DNA from: Helicostylum pulchrum
Taxonomy: Eukaryota; Mucoromycota; Mucoromycetes; Mucorales; Mucoraceae
Assembly: GCA_025677825.1 (NCBI GenBank)
Contig: JAIXMO010000067.1
Location: forward strand, 62,001-126,000
Direction: 5' to 3'
Length of the DNA stretch: 64,000 bases
Both the position numbers and the translations under genes were made by a program. The notes beneath the pieces are model-generated. The model was not told where the DNA came from and made no database searches. It worked only from the letters and a program-made list of their open reading frames with translations. Below are positions 1 to 12,987 of this stretch, piece by piece. Within the stretch, counting starts at the first letter, position 1, and every line of letters starts with the position of its first letter.

Positions 1-18
1 ATTTCGTTTAATTCATTT

Positions 19-3000
19 ATGGATAACAAATCTGGTGAAGATAATGATTACGTCATGTACGTACCTGATTTTGAGTACCCTTCTCGGTCTGAAACAAGCT
101 CACCGTCTACTGATAATGTTTCAACTACACAAGAGATACTTGATTTATTAACTGAAAATCTAGGTTATACCTATGATATTTTAACCGATATATTTTCTTC
201 ACCTCGTATTCGAAATAATCCAGACCTTCAACGTGAAGCATTCAACGCTGCCGAAGTTTGGAGTTCAAGACCGGATGATGTATCTGCAAAGATTTGTGTT
301 GCTCGTTGTAAATTATGTGGGTGGGGTACAGTCAAGAATCCTAGACAAGGTTTCAGAGAATTAGAGCAGTTGGCTGCAAAGAAGAATTGGGAAGCTTACT
401 ATTACTTGGCACAATGTTGTTCCAATGGCGTTGAACAAGCTCAGGAAGGGTTTAGTACTACTACTACTACCACAGGTACAACAACAAAATATAATCTTAT
501 CATTCAACCTGTCGATCAAGTACTGGCCCGTTCCTGGTACAAGAAAGTCATCAATACACCGTGTGATATTGAAAGCGATCGTATTTCTTATATTATTGCT
601 CAAGCTAAATTATTGATTGCCATTTCCCGCTTTGATACCGATCAGCTCACTCGTGAGAATTTAGACGAAAGCATTGGTTACATAAAAGATAGTGCCACTG
701 CTGGAAATAGGTATAACAATAACAAACATATATATTTATAAAAAAAAAACTAATCTTTTTTTGCCTTTTTAGAAAATCAGAATTTTTACTTGCCTTATTA
801 CTTCGTCTTGGTGAAACAACTGATCCAATTACTTACAAGGAGTATTATACTCGTAGTTCAAATAAAGGTTATACGCCATCTCAAATAGAACTAGGTCTCT
901 TACTATTACGCGAAAAATCACTAGAAGGAATTTCCTGGCTAAATAAAGCTTCCAATGCGGTAAGACAAAAAAAAAACTAAATAATATCATCTGATTAATT
1001 CTGACCTTTAAAAAAAATTTAAATAGGGTGATGCAAAAGCATTCTATCATCTTGGTACTGTTTATGAATTTGGTACTTTAACTGATGTAGATTTCACTTT
1101 GGCGTTCCAAAACTATCAAATTGCAGCAGACAATTTCGGCGAAGTAGAAGCACAGTTTCGACTTGGGTTCCATTACTCTACTGGTACCTTGGGCCTGAAA
1201 AAAGATGAAACAAAAGCCATTAGTTATCTTACCAAAGCTGCAGATAATCATCATAAAGAGTCTCAGTATGTTCTTGGCGCAATGTATCGTGATGGTGAAG
1301 TTCCTGGTAACCCAACTCAAAATAAAAAAACCGCTCTTTCCTTATTCCGTGCTTCGGCTTCTCGATCTTTCCATCCTGCTATTATAGCTGCTGCCGTCTG
1401 CTTTGAAAAGGGCGTGGGTACACCTGTAGATCGCGCTGCTGCCACATCTTTATACAATCGGTCTATTGCCTATCCTGGTATTTGGCTTCCTGCTGCTCAG
1501 TTAAGCTACGCCACATTTTTGCACAAAACTGGTGATTTCGAAAAGGCCCTTGTATTATATTCTCTTGCTGCGGGCATCCAGACTTCTGTATTGAATACAG
1601 TCCCTGCTTCCATAACAACCGAGCTTACTTCAAAACTTCGAATTGCTCTCTTTTACTTGGACAAGAAAGATACAACTACGCCTTACAGACCCAATGAAGG
1701 ATTTGACATGTTGATGAATATAATCAAAGAAGATCCTAATAACGGTGAGTTCCATTACTGGGTTGCTGTTTGTTACGATGAAGGTGTACCTGGCGTTGTG
1801 AAATCAAATGAATCAAAAGCTTATGAACATTTCTTAATTTCTGCTAAACTTGATTATACCAACTCTCAGTTCCAAGTAGGCCATATGCTTTGTCAAGGTA
1901 ACGGTGTTGAAGCAGATCGTTTAGGCGCTTTTGACTGGTTACATGCCGCAGCCAAGAAGAATCATATGGAGGCACTTTACTATGTCGCTGTTTACTATTA
2001 CCACGGTAGCGGTGGAATTGCTCGTAATTTAGAACTTGCTCGTGAATACTTTAAGAAATCTGCTGAACTTGGCAAGATTGAATCCATCGTATCTTATGCT
2101 CAAATGTGTCATGAAAAAGTCAAGGAAAATGCTTTACCTGCGTCCGAACTCGAAAGATTTTTACAAGAATCCATTAAATGGTACAAGAAAGCTGCCAATC
2201 AAGGCCATACTACTGGTTTACGCGAGCTAGGTCATATCTACGGCTACAAAAAAGATTTCAAAGTCTCTGCTGAATACTATGATAAAGCAGCTAAATTAAA
2301 TGATGCACTCTCAACGGTTCTGATCGGTGGATACTACGAAAAGGGCCACGGTGTGAAAATGAATAAAGAAACTGCAATGGCGTATTACCGCAAAGCCATT
2401 GAACTCAAACAACCTACTGCTCTGTTTGCTATTGCTGAACTCTATGACAAATTAAAAACTTATGATCAAGCGTATCACTATTATGAACTTGTTGCCAACG
2501 ATGTCAGAATCTCTAAAAATTCAAAGTCAAGTAAAGCTTCTCGTTTCAAAATAGCTCTTTACAGCTTAAACTATGACTCCTTCACACTCCTTAACAAAGC
2601 AACAACAACTGACGCAGAAACAACTGAAGCAGCAAATATTCATCAATTATTATCTGAAGCCAATATCAAAATAGTATCCCCATCTGAAGCCTTTAACAAT
2701 TTAGTAAAGCTTGCCACTCAAGGAAATTTCACTGAAGCATATTTTTGGATAGGTAAAAGAAAAATAGTACATACAATTAAATGAATATTTTTACTAACAT
2801 TTATATTTATTAATTAGCTCAATGTTATAAACAGGGTAATGGTGTTTCTCAAGACACAAATGCCTTATTGTACTGGTTAAAGAAAGCCTACAGCGAATCC
2901 AGTGATATGAATGCTGCTATGGAACTTGCTTCAATTTATCAACACGGTCTTCATGGTGTACCAGTAGACGTCCCTTCAGCTTTTAAACTATTTCAAATTT

Positions 3001-5399
3001 GTGGCGAAAGAAACATTGTCGTCGGTCAACATCAATTAGGTGAGTATCATTAAAATCCTTTTTTTACTTCTTCTCTCCTCCCTTCTCCTCTACGTCCCCT
3101 TCTCTTTTACTTTTTTGTCTATTACATGTATTATATTACATACTCAAAACTCTATAATTTAAACCCTTCTTATATACCACACTATATCTATGCTTTTTTT
3201 ATTTGTACTCTATATTATATTTATTTACTAAAAATATTTTTATTTTATTTTGTTTTTCTATCTGCTACAATAAATTATTTATTACCCCAATTATTATTTA
3301 TAAAAAAAAAAAGGTATTATATTTTGGCGTGGGCTTGAAATGATTCCTATAAACCTTGGTATGGCAGTGATCTGGTTTACAAGAGCAGCTCGTCGTGGGT
3401 ATTCTCCAAGCCATTGGGTACTTGGTCAAATCGCACTTGAAAACGGAGACTTGCATATCGCTATTGCCTGGTGGGAAACCGCTTTGAAATTGAATCCAGC
3501 TGTACCACATTTAGACGGTCATGTTTTAACCACAACTGGCGATTCCGAAGCGCTTATTGAACTGGGAAAGATTATTCAACAACGACAACAACAAGAAGAG
3601 TTGTTGTTGGAAGATGGTATGGGCTCCGTTACCATGTACTCTGGCTCCTCTCACAGTTCCATGCGCGATGAAGTCGAATCCTTATCAAGAGTCCAGCAGG
3701 AAAATAACGGGCTAGCTATACAATGCTTTGGTCAAGCGGCTCTCATGGGTAACGTGCAAGGTATGTATTTAACTGCTCAAGCATGGCACAAAGATAAAGA
3801 CTATCCTATCGCTTTGGAAAATTATGAAAAGGCTGCAAGTCAAGGTCATGTCCCATCACGTATCATGTGCGCAACTTACCAGATCTATGGTTTAGGTGGT
3901 AAAGAAATTAACACTGTTGCTGGTTACGAAGTAAGTTTATTTTAGAGTTATTTTAACGTTGTACAACAAAAAATTAACTTTTTCTTTTTAAAAAAAAGGA
4001 ATTACTTGTTTGTTCTAAAAGTGACACAGATGCTTATATTCAACTAGGTAGATGCTGTGAGCGTGGATTGGGTACATTCCAAAACCTATCGAAGGCTTTA
4101 GAATGGTATCATCGTTCCATCAAAACAACAAATAGTTCGGAAGCCATGTTCCGTGTAGGACAAATCTACGCACAACAACAAAACGAATCCGAATCCATGT
4201 ACTGGTACCAGCAAGCTATCGATACAGATGAACATGCTCGTGCTCATTTCAGAATCGCGTTTTATTACATACAAGGTATCCTTAAAGGTGATCAGTATTT
4301 TGTAGGGCCAGATTTATCCAAGGCCGTACATCACTTTCGATCAGCCGCGAAAAAGAATGACCAAGATGCCATGTTCGAATTAGGACAATTGTTATTGACC
4401 ACAAAGGATGAAACATGTGCCTTGTTCTCGTTAGATTTGCAAGTAGAGGGGCTTCACTGGTTTGAGATTGCTGCTGATCAAGGGTCGTGTGATGCGCAAA
4501 GGGAGCTTGGAAATATCTATCATTCCGGACGTGACGGTGAACAAGACCAAGTGTATCCTGTCTACAGTATCGGTCAAGATTTTGAAAAGGCCTTTGATTT
4601 TTTCAGTCTCGCTGCTCATTTAGGCGATGAAACGTCTGCCCTGTTTTTAGGCACGTATTATGAACACGGTATCTACGTACCTCCAAATATTGAATTAGCC
4701 GAGACGTGGTATACTGTGGCTGTGAAACTTGGTCTTAGCAATAATGGTCAAGAAGAGGCCCCGGCTCATTTGCCACTTTCTCATCCGTCAGGATGGTGGC
4801 CGTCTCAACTCTGTCTTGCTCGCGTCTTGCACCAAAATGAAGCAAGTCAGCATACGGCGTATGCATTATTCCACACTATTTATTATTGTCATGCACCCGA
4901 ACAACATGCTGCGTATTTAGAAATGATGCTAGCTCAGTATGAGCTCTATGGTTTAGGTGGTGTGCCTGTGCAAGAAGAACAAGCTGTTTCAAAACTCATT
5001 CATTTAGCTGAACAAGGATACACAAAAGCGTATTTCCAAGTAGCTCAAAGTTACGAGCAAGGTGTTGGTGTGACTAAAGACTTGGCCAAGGCCTTATCTT
5101 GGTACGTGGCCTTAGTACATCATCCTGTGCTCGATCAAGATAGCCTAGACGCAGACGATCAGGAAGATATCGCACATGCTTATTTTTGTTTAGCTCAGTA
5201 TTACAGACTTGGAAACGTTGTTGCTGTTGACCAAGAAAAATCAAATACGTTATATCAAATTGCCGCCGAGCGTGGTAAAAAAAAAAATCTGCAACATTTA
5301 TATATATTTAGAAAATAGTTTATTAATACTTTTTATATATTAGGTTCAAAAGAAGCAAAAATTTACTTGGAACATTCTTTTACATCTCACGATCAATAA
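19..5399 (+). CDS. Giant Sel1-like repeat (SLR/TPR-like) protein, 7 exons, about 1591 aa
   Basis: Exons read as 19-710, 773-959, 1027-2752, 2818-3039, 3314-3930, 3999-5274 and 5344-5399; the sum is 1592 codons including TAA and every junction keeps frame across GT...AG introns. Almost the whole protein is Sel1-type repeats: helical pairs of 36-40 residues with A..LG..Y..G consensus and K..A..Y..KAA second helices (for example VLGAMYRDGEVPGN and LIGGYYEKGHGVKMN). I count roughly 25. There is a short Ser/Asp-rich N-terminus, no signal peptide and no membrane segment. Such repeats are protein-interaction scaffolds (the Skt5/Chs4, Hrd3 and Sel1L families use them), but no diagnostic domain links this one to chitin synthase or ERAD. 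The frame is open for the 18 bases upstream of ATG 19, so the true start could lie outside the window. Function unassigned. Confidence 0.85.
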
Positions 5400-7898
5400 T
5401 TTTTTTTAGAACGCCCCCCCATTACTTTTCCCCGAATAAGCACAAAAACTTCATTCCTTATTTAACATTATAAGCAACAAAACTATCTTTATTACATAAC
5501 TTTATTAAAAATAAAACAAATTGCCTCCTCCATTTTTCTGTATTATTACTACTACTTTTGAATTAAAAAAAAAAGCTGCATTTTAAAAAAGTAAATAGCA
5601 GTAAAAGGGAAGACAAAGTAGGCATTAACTACATTTTTCTAAAACAGGGTATAAAGAGAAGAACAACGCACTGCTTAAAGTATAGGAGAGAGAGATGTAT
5701 ACTAAAATCCGGTTTCATCAGCACAGTTATACACTCAAAGTTTTTATTTACGCGCGTTTTCTTTTGTAGTTAGGATAGTTGAGAACAAAAGACCCTTCGG
5801 ATAAATAACAAGTTAACGTGTCTAAAAACATGTTTTTTTCTGTCGGATTTGTTTCACAAGTAGTAATCACACTTTAAGAAAGAGTGTGCGTGTCTTTGAC
5901 GATGGCAAAGCAATTTAATTTTTCTACCAGTAGCGATAAGGGGGTTTTTTTTTTCAATTAAGAACAAACGACATGTGAGAAAAAAAGTAGTATATGACGA
6001 GCTGTATGTGTCTTTAAAATAATTGGTGCGATAGTTTACATTAAAAAAAAACAAAACGCAGTAATTTTTAGAAGAAATGTTTATACAAAATCTCGGATCT
6101 TACCAGGTCAATTACTACAGAAAAAAATATATCTATTTTGTGTTTCATCTTTTTTTTTAAAATAGAGCAACTTGTTGTTAATAAAAAAAAATCTTTGTAA
6201 CTAGCTTGTTTAGCTACATTCATCTGTACCATGCAAATCAAATCTCTACGGTTATTTATATTAATATATATGTAATATTATGCTTATACTTATGTACAAA
6301 TATTCTTACCTGCATCATTCTGTTCTTTTGTTCTTAATATACCGTGTATCTTATCATTAGTTGTATGTGCGTTCATTTATATCATTTGTAAAATCGACTA
6401 TACTCATCATGCCCCGAGTCATTTGGCGTTACTTGGCCGTATATTCATTTACTTATAGCAAAGAATTTTTTTTCCAGTTGCTGTCATAAATGTTACACGG
6501 CAGCATGTATAATTAACATTTCGTTGGAGCTTTGAGCACCTATTTTTTGAAATAAAAACCAACGTGGCAAAAAAAAAAGAGAAAAAAAAACTTATTTTTG
6601 GATACTCGCGTGATAGGCTAGTTACTTTTTCTTGTTCTTTAGTAGGATAGACTTGGCATATTGATTATCAAACCCCTATTTTTTATTATTTGGGAGCACC
6701 TAACGAATAGTTAGTACATGATCCCCTCATTTCTCAGTTAAAATTTTTTTTCCTACTTGCGCACATATATGTAATTGCGTACGGATATGTATATATAGTA
6801 CTTTGCTATATATATATAAATTAACTCATTTTGAATGTTTGTTATGGCGCGGAATAACGTGATTATAGGTTTTACTTGGAGTTTTTGCGGGCCGGACGTA
6901 GTATTGCCACATATTCTACCAAACTTGGTGATATAAGCGTTTATACTAGAGGACGATTAGCATAACACACGTGGCAATTTCTTTGGCAATACAAAACAGC
7001 GAAAAAAAAAGAGGTTTGTTCAATTAGTTACGTATGCTGAATTATCTCCTTAAACCTGATTCCAAGATATTCAAACACTCTGCAAAAAATAAACTGGCTG
7101 ATGAGTCACAGTACTTTAATTGTATTATTGGGAATGAACGGGCTTTTTTTCAATTAATATTTGGTTGAGCCAAGTATAAAAAAAGAACGTACCGTTTTTG
7201 CTCAGTTAACCGAGCTTATCACCTGGCTTTTCGTAAAATTGGCTCAGCATTTTTTAAACTCGTGTTTCAGGATAAGATAAGGAAACATAAAGTGCGAGAG
7301 AGAATGCATATTTGACGTACCAGAAATGATGTCACGTATTTATAGTTGTAGCACTGTAAAACCCTATTTATCTTGTTACTCCAATATTATATAACTTTCT
7401 GGGAACGCCGGTTTTCATCCACAGTTACACGATCATACAAATTAAAAGAAATATGCAGTATATCACAAAGAGGTTTTTCTAATATAACAAACACTACTAA
7501 GAAAGTCTTGGCTCAATTTTACTAGTTTGGAAGATGTCAGACATTTCAAATCGGCCAAAATATTACAGAGACACACATAAAAATAAAAAACAATGTAGTG
7601 CAAAGCTCAGCTATGATTTGAAGCGATTAGCCTTTCAGAAAAAAAGGATTATCAAGGGGGTTTGACATAAGTAGGATAAAAAAAAAGGTTATGGCGGCGA
7701 AATTATTCTTGAAAGTTCACCATGTAAAGCAAAGTTTTTTTTAGATAAAGAGGGCGAGAATATATTTTATTTCTGTGTGATTCACAGATAGCCACAATGA
7801 CACTGATCAGAAATAAACTGATAAAAAAAAACATTTGATATCCCTTTTTTTCTGCAAATGTTACTATTCGTTTAGAATATATTATACTTTCTTTTGCA

Positions 7899-8030
7899 GG
7901 TTACTTGCCTGAAAATGCCTTCTGCTCATAATGTATGCATATTAAAGAGAAGTAATCGTATGTATTATGCATTGATATTTCTGAACGACTTGGCTAATTA
8001 CTTTAAACATTTGTTTGCATGGTAGAATAA
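7899..8030. repeat. Dispersed repeat R3, copy A (partner at 61479-61605)
   Basis: By eye this stretch aligns with 61479-61605. Both start with GGTTac.TGCC.gAAAATaCC, pass through a TATGTATTA stretch, and share GAACGACTTGGCTAA followed by a close match of about 30 bases ending near a TAG. Identity looks near 70-75 percent overall with a 15-base exact core. No terminal repeats or target-site duplication were recognised. Confidence 0.55.
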
Positions 8031-9382
8031 TATTGAATGTTCAAAGTATAATATTCACATTATATTCGAATGCAAAACTTTGTACTATGATGTAGAGCCG
8101 TCGCGATTTCCGCATCAAAAAAAGACATTGTACTAATCTAAAAATTGTTGCGGCATTCCTTATGGTCACCTAAGTAGGTCAAATAAGTTTATTCGTTTTC
8201 ATCCAATCACATTTTCTGTCATTTGAGTGATGATTCATGGGCATTAATTAAACCAAAACCTGCCCTATATTTCTTTATCATTTATGTCCAATCAAAAAAG
8301 CATAGTGCACTTTAACGAACAATGCAAAAATGCGCTCACTATTTTTAAAAAAAAACTAAGTATTCTCACGAATAAAAAAAATAGGCAACACGAGTAATAA
8401 TTTAGTGCCATACTTACCGATGATAAAATAGAAGCTAGAGATTTTTTTTTTTACTTTATAAATCCCGTTTTGCAGATCACAGAAAGATGGAATAATTGAA
8501 AAATCGCATTCGTACAACAAGAAGTTTGCCAGGAATCTCTCGAGGTACAACATCAAAAAAAAAAAATAACCACATTATTATGTCATTTAATAAATGTCAT
8601 TCTCCGAAGTATAGATAGGTTTATATGAGCAGGTAATTTAAATTGCCATTAGCGAGGAATATAAGGGCTATTTATTAAACATGCTATTTCATGACGTTGT
8701 AAATATAGAATATTACAAATTTCAAACCACTTCTGACTTTTTTTTTTTAACCTGCAACAAAAGAAACTTTGTAATCATCACATATTGCCAAATAAAGCCT
8801 TTTATTGTTATTGATAAGCGATAAATGAACATCTTATGTAGGAGACTTTTTTTATTTTTTTTGACGCTAGTTTTTTTTTATAGGAGAAACGTTTCCCTTA
8901 AAAATTCTAGATTGCTTTTTTGTGGTAATCCAAACAGTTGAGGCTGTGTTGTTGGGGCGAAGCGATTGCGGGACCTGTATATATATTTGACATCATTCTA
9001 AAAAAGAAAATCCACGCAATAACTCCAATTCAGTTTTTTTTTACTCAGATCTGTGTAATCGTGTTTATTTTTAAAGTACAGTTTTGGCGAGTGGGCATCA
9101 AGGGGCCAGTTGCACAAGAATATACGACGGAAAAAAAACTCACCGCGAGCCTTAAATATAGATTATAATACCAAAAAGTATTTTTGAACAAGACAAGCTA
9201 TGTATTGCTTTTTCGACTTTGCATTGCATACATGTTTATAATAAACTGTTATGTCTGCACATGCAACGCAACGAAGTTCGTTTTTATGGGATACATTGTT
9301 TCCGAGAGGTTTAGTTACAGTGAAATATACATATAATTTGTTTTTAGCTAAAAGCTCAGCTACAAAAAAAAAAAAAAAAACG

Positions 9383-9390
9383 TATAAAGG
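9383..9390 (+). promoter_or_regulatory. TATA box of the WWE-like gene
   Basis: TATAAAGG lies 107 bases before ATG 9490. It is followed by a pyrimidine-rich stretch and an 11-unit CA repeat (9449-9470), so the 5' UTR would contain the CA tract. Confidence 0.45.
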
Positions 9391-9448
9391 GACCCAGATT
9401 TTTATCTGACATTTCTCTTTTTTTTTGCTTTTCTTCTTTATATACAAT

Positions 9449-9470
9449 TCACACACACACACACACACAA
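9449..9470 (+). repeat. (CA)n microsatellite in the leader of the WWE-like gene
   Basis: About eleven CA units directly upstream of the coding start, inside the presumed 5' UTR; likely length-polymorphic. Confidence 0.85.
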
Positions 9471-9489
9471 ATACATATTCTAAATCAAA

Positions 9490-10371
9490 ATGAAGGGTGG
9501 TATTCGTAGTTTATTAGGCTTAAATAAAAAGAGCAAGAACGCTAAAAGAAGCAACAATATTGCTTTAAATGAAGTTTATTCACCAAGCTCTTCTGTGTCG
9601 TCATTTTCTTCTGATGCGTCTACTAATGATTCAGCACCATCTACACCTACTCACGGATCAATGCAAGAAAATCGTGGTATTTTCCGTACACTTGAACCTG
9701 TCTGGTACTTTCAATCAAATTTAATTCAACGTGATAGCAATGAATGGGTTCGATTCGATGATCAAAGTCAATATACTCTTGAAAATGCCATAAGCACAGA
9801 CGATGAATGTGTTCTTCCTCAATCATCTGTTGGTCCTTGTACTATCTTATTTAGACCTAGAGAAATCAAATTAGAAAAGAAACAAAGACAAAGTATGGTA
9901 GTTCTTGGCAGCAAAGGCAAACAACAACAACATTCTTCTATGCCTACACTTAGCACTACGGGTACAATGGGTCATACACTTGAATTGAATAAACAAGTAC
10001 GTCGTACTATTTCACCCGCCTGGTGGTTTGAGCAAGATTCAGTTGATGGCTCAAAGGGTATGTGCCGATTTGATCACAAGAACCAAGTCCGACTTGAGGC
10101 GTTATCGGATGGTCGTACTCGTTTGGTTTTAAAGGATGATGCATTTAATGTTCCCTTTACTGTTGTATTGGATGCACCTCAACAACCTGAATTAAGGGAA
10201 GAAGTGCGTGGCTTCTTATACTTTGAACCTATTTCTTCTGCATTTCAACTTGCCTATACTGCAACACTGGCAGAAAACAAGTTTAATAATTATATTCAAC
10301 AAGAAGAAATCTATTCAACACAACTTGATGAACAATGGGCTACTAGTCTTGCTCGTCGCTGTTCTGTGTAA
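9490..10371 (+). CDS. Protein with two WWE-like modules, 293 aa, single exon
   Basis: One uninterrupted frame with ATG 9490 closely following a CA-rich leader. Residues 1-65 are basic then Ser/Thr-rich and look disordered. Residues 68-125 (LEPVWYFQSN... EWVRFDDQSQYTLE) and 174-230 (ISPAWWFEQD... CRFDHKNQVRLEAL... PFTVVLDAP) share the layout of WWE domains: W-[WY]-F-Q/E, a second aromatic position, F-D..(Q/N)....LE and a closing beta strand. The second module lacks the second Trp (Met-Cys at 191-192). WWE domains in other proteins bind ADP-ribose units or sit at the N-terminus of DDHD phospholipases; no catalytic domain of either kind is present here. Called from pattern only, so the family name is an inference. 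The C-terminal 55 residues are unrecognised. Confidence 0.65.
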   Translation: MKGGIRSLLGLNKKSKNAKRSNNIALNEVYSPSSSVSSFSSDASTNDSAPSTPTHGSMQENRGIFRTLEPVWYFQSNLIQRDSNEWVRFDDQSQYTLENAISTDDECVLPQSSVGPCTILFRPREIKLEKKQRQSMVVLGSKGKQQQHSSMPTLSTTGTMGHTLELNKQVRRTISPAWWFEQDSVDGSKGMCRFDHKNQVRLEALSDGRTRLVLKDDAFNVPFTVVLDAPQQPELREEVRGFLYFEPISSAFQLAYTATLAENKFNNYIQQEEIYSTQLDEQWATSLARRCSV

Positions 10372-11191
10372 ATTCTTTTTTTTTTCTTGTATTATTTTAT
10401 ATTATCTAATTGCTTCTTCATAATCTTTTTCCTGGCATATAATTTCATCATTTTTTTTATAACCCCCCCCCCCCCTTTTCTTTTATCCTAAATTGTATAT
10501 ACTTATCCACACACTCATTGCAAAATAAAAAAAAATCTTCAATTTTCCCGTCATTCTAAAATATTTTAGTTTATGCGATCTTTTATCATTATTACAACAC
10601 TTTTAAATAGTTTACAATACTGAGCTCCAATTAATCACGCTAAGTAGAAAACTTTTTAATAGAAATGCTTTTTATAATTCTTTTTAGATTTGTGCTACAG
10701 TACAGATTTTGCAGAATCACTTTTTATTGTAGTACAACCTATACCTCAACCTTGGCTCGCTCAAAAATCTAAATTCTGGTCTTTAAAATAACTAAGAGAT
10801 GATAATGATTTATAAAACGTATTTTCATCTTATTGACGGCAGAACCATAAAGACAAAAAAAAAAAAAAAAAAAAAAAGTCGCGGAAACCTAATGGAGATG
10901 CGCGACCGGACTTATTGTTCATTTCTATAAAAAAAGTTGATTGAGAAACCGCGAAAAAAAAAAACGGGTAAATAACGAACTTGACAGTTAACATATGAAA
11001 ATGATAAATAAACAAAAATAAAAAACCTCATGGTATTTTAACCTCATGGTATTATTATATAATGATTCTTTTTAAAGTAACGGGTTTGGAACGGAAGAGA
11101 TTTACACGCGACATATGTTTTTTTTTTTGCTGTTTCAGTTTTTTATAATTATTATCGTCAGTGGGCTAAGGTTCGCGTTAAAGGACCGTTT

Positions 11192-11211
11192 TGCATGCTA
11201 TATAGCGTGCA
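11192..11211. repeat. 20-bp near-perfect palindrome
   Basis: TGCATGCTATATAGCGTGCA reads the same on both strands except for one base pair. It could be a dimeric factor site or a short hairpin; no gene is within 1 kb. Confidence 0.5.
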
Positions 11212-12357
11212 GATCGATTTTTTTTTTGCAGGAAAATAGGCGCATATTAAGGTAAAACCCTTGCAATGATAACTCTGATTTTTTTTCTCTTAATCTCAGC
11301 AAAAAGTCGTTACTGTAGAGTCACTGATGAAAAAAGATCGTACTTTTTTTTTTGCATCTTTTTTTTTTTTTTCGTGCGCCTCGTTATCGGAATAGACGGA
11401 TCGGAAGAAGGGCCTTGCCATTCTTTTTAATAATTGGAAATCAAAAATCGGTCGGGTATTTCTTTTGTTTAAAGCAGCGTCTTTGAACAAGGCCAATAGG
11501 TTTGTACCTGGAGAAGAAAGGCCTTTTTTGATCTCAATTTTGTTTTAACGTGCTTTTTTTCTTTCAATTGAAACTAAAAAATCAGGTACTGTAGTTTTTT
11601 TTTACGTGTCTGCTTGAAGCAATTAGTCATACATTTGAAGCAGATAAACGCTTTTAAAAAAAAGTATCTCGTACTTGTGCTAGTATTGTACCTTTTGGTT
11701 TTCATTAACGGTAACGTTATCTTATAATTTACCCGTAGTAACGATTACAAAGCATGACGCTTATTTTATTGACAGCAATTAACGTGTTTTATTTCGGGTA
11801 ATGTATACATTCCATCTATAAAAGTAGGAGGAAATATATCTTTTATACGTAGTATAATAGACTGAAAGTTGATTTATATCGCGAAATTACATTCTTCAAC
11901 TATGTATAGTTATTTTGAAGCGAAAACCCTTTTTTTTTTTGGTAATCAAAATAGCGTCAGCACGTCGCGTGATGATTGGGTTTGCTCGTAAAAACTAGAA
12001 ATGGCTTAATGAAAAAAAAAAAGCTTGAGCGTGAAATCTTACGCATTCACTCCTCAATTGTTAATCAACCAAACCTTCTGTCGCTCAATTAATATTAAAG
12101 TTTTATTGAATAGATAACACTTATAATTTAGTTTAAGCAGATCATTTGACATTTTACTTACTCTCGAGGCCCGTAAAAAAAAAAAAATCAATTATACAAT
12201 TTAAATCATGCCCTTTCTAATATCTAGCCTCGTTTCTTTTGCTAATTGTATTTTTAAACTGGTAATTGCAATTTCAATGCACACTTGATACTGATTAGAA
12301 ACAAAACCCATACCTTTCAGGAGTGAATAAAAGCACGCCTAAAGTGACACATGTGTT

Positions 12358-12385
12358 AGTAATAGTAGTAGTAGTAGTAGTAGCA
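12358..12385 (+). repeat. (AGT)n trinucleotide microsatellite
   Basis: About eight AGT/TAG units in intergenic DNA, followed by a CAGG interruption. Confidence 0.8.
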
Positions 12386-12987
12386 GGTTTCTCAAATGCA
12401 AGGATAGCCGATAAGGAAAGGATTGTTGAATGGACTACAATGCAATATTAAAGGTTTCACAGAGATACAAAAAAGTGAAAGGGTGTTGTAGATCAACCAA
12501 TTAATTAAAAAAAGCTTGTACCTCGTTCTTACAAGTATTTTCCCAGATGACCTATTTCATGATTTTAAACAACAAGATATCATAATTGAAACTATACTTT
12601 AGTGAATACATGAATTACCATTTATTTGTTGTATGTGTTCGGTGATAACTTATAGTTTCTCTCAAGTGAGACTAGCGTTGTTGCTGTTACTATTGTTGGT
12701 TTATTATAAAGGTATTTCTGCACCCAAACTTACATATTTCAGCGCCGCACAATGTAGGGAATGACTTTCTTTTTTATGAACCCTGTGCTCTTTTCCCCCC
12801 TTTTTATTTCCTCTGTAAATTTTTTTTAATATATTTTGCCCGTTCAATGGATTCTTTACCATCTGTAAAATCACAGCTAAAGTAAATAAAATAAATAACG
12901 TAACGTCTCTTTTTTATTACTGTTATTATTAACGCATACTTTGTTAGCAAACCAGCAGTTTTTTCATCACTAGAAAATAGGAATGAT

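Larger units (their letters stand above)
5400..9489. other. AT-rich intergenic spacer
   Basis: About 4.1 kb with no coherent coding frame on either strand, many A/T homopolymers, and stop-dense frames. Two items stand out: a dispersed repeat at 7899-8030, listed separately, and a promoter at its right end serving the WWE-like gene. Confidence 0.6.
10372..12987. other. AT-rich intergenic spacer
   Basis: About 2.6 kb without credible coding frames. It contains a C-run near 10462, an approximately 15-bp tandem duplication (AACCTCATGGTATT twice, 11024-11054), a near-perfect 20-bp palindrome at 11192-11211 and an AGT microsatellite at 12358-12385. Confidence 0.6.

Noticed and set aside
9163..9468. 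101-codon minus-strand frame ending in the CA repeat.
   Set aside because: Cys/Val alternation (MCVCVCE) is the CA repeat read on the other strand; it overlaps the WWE-like gene promoter.
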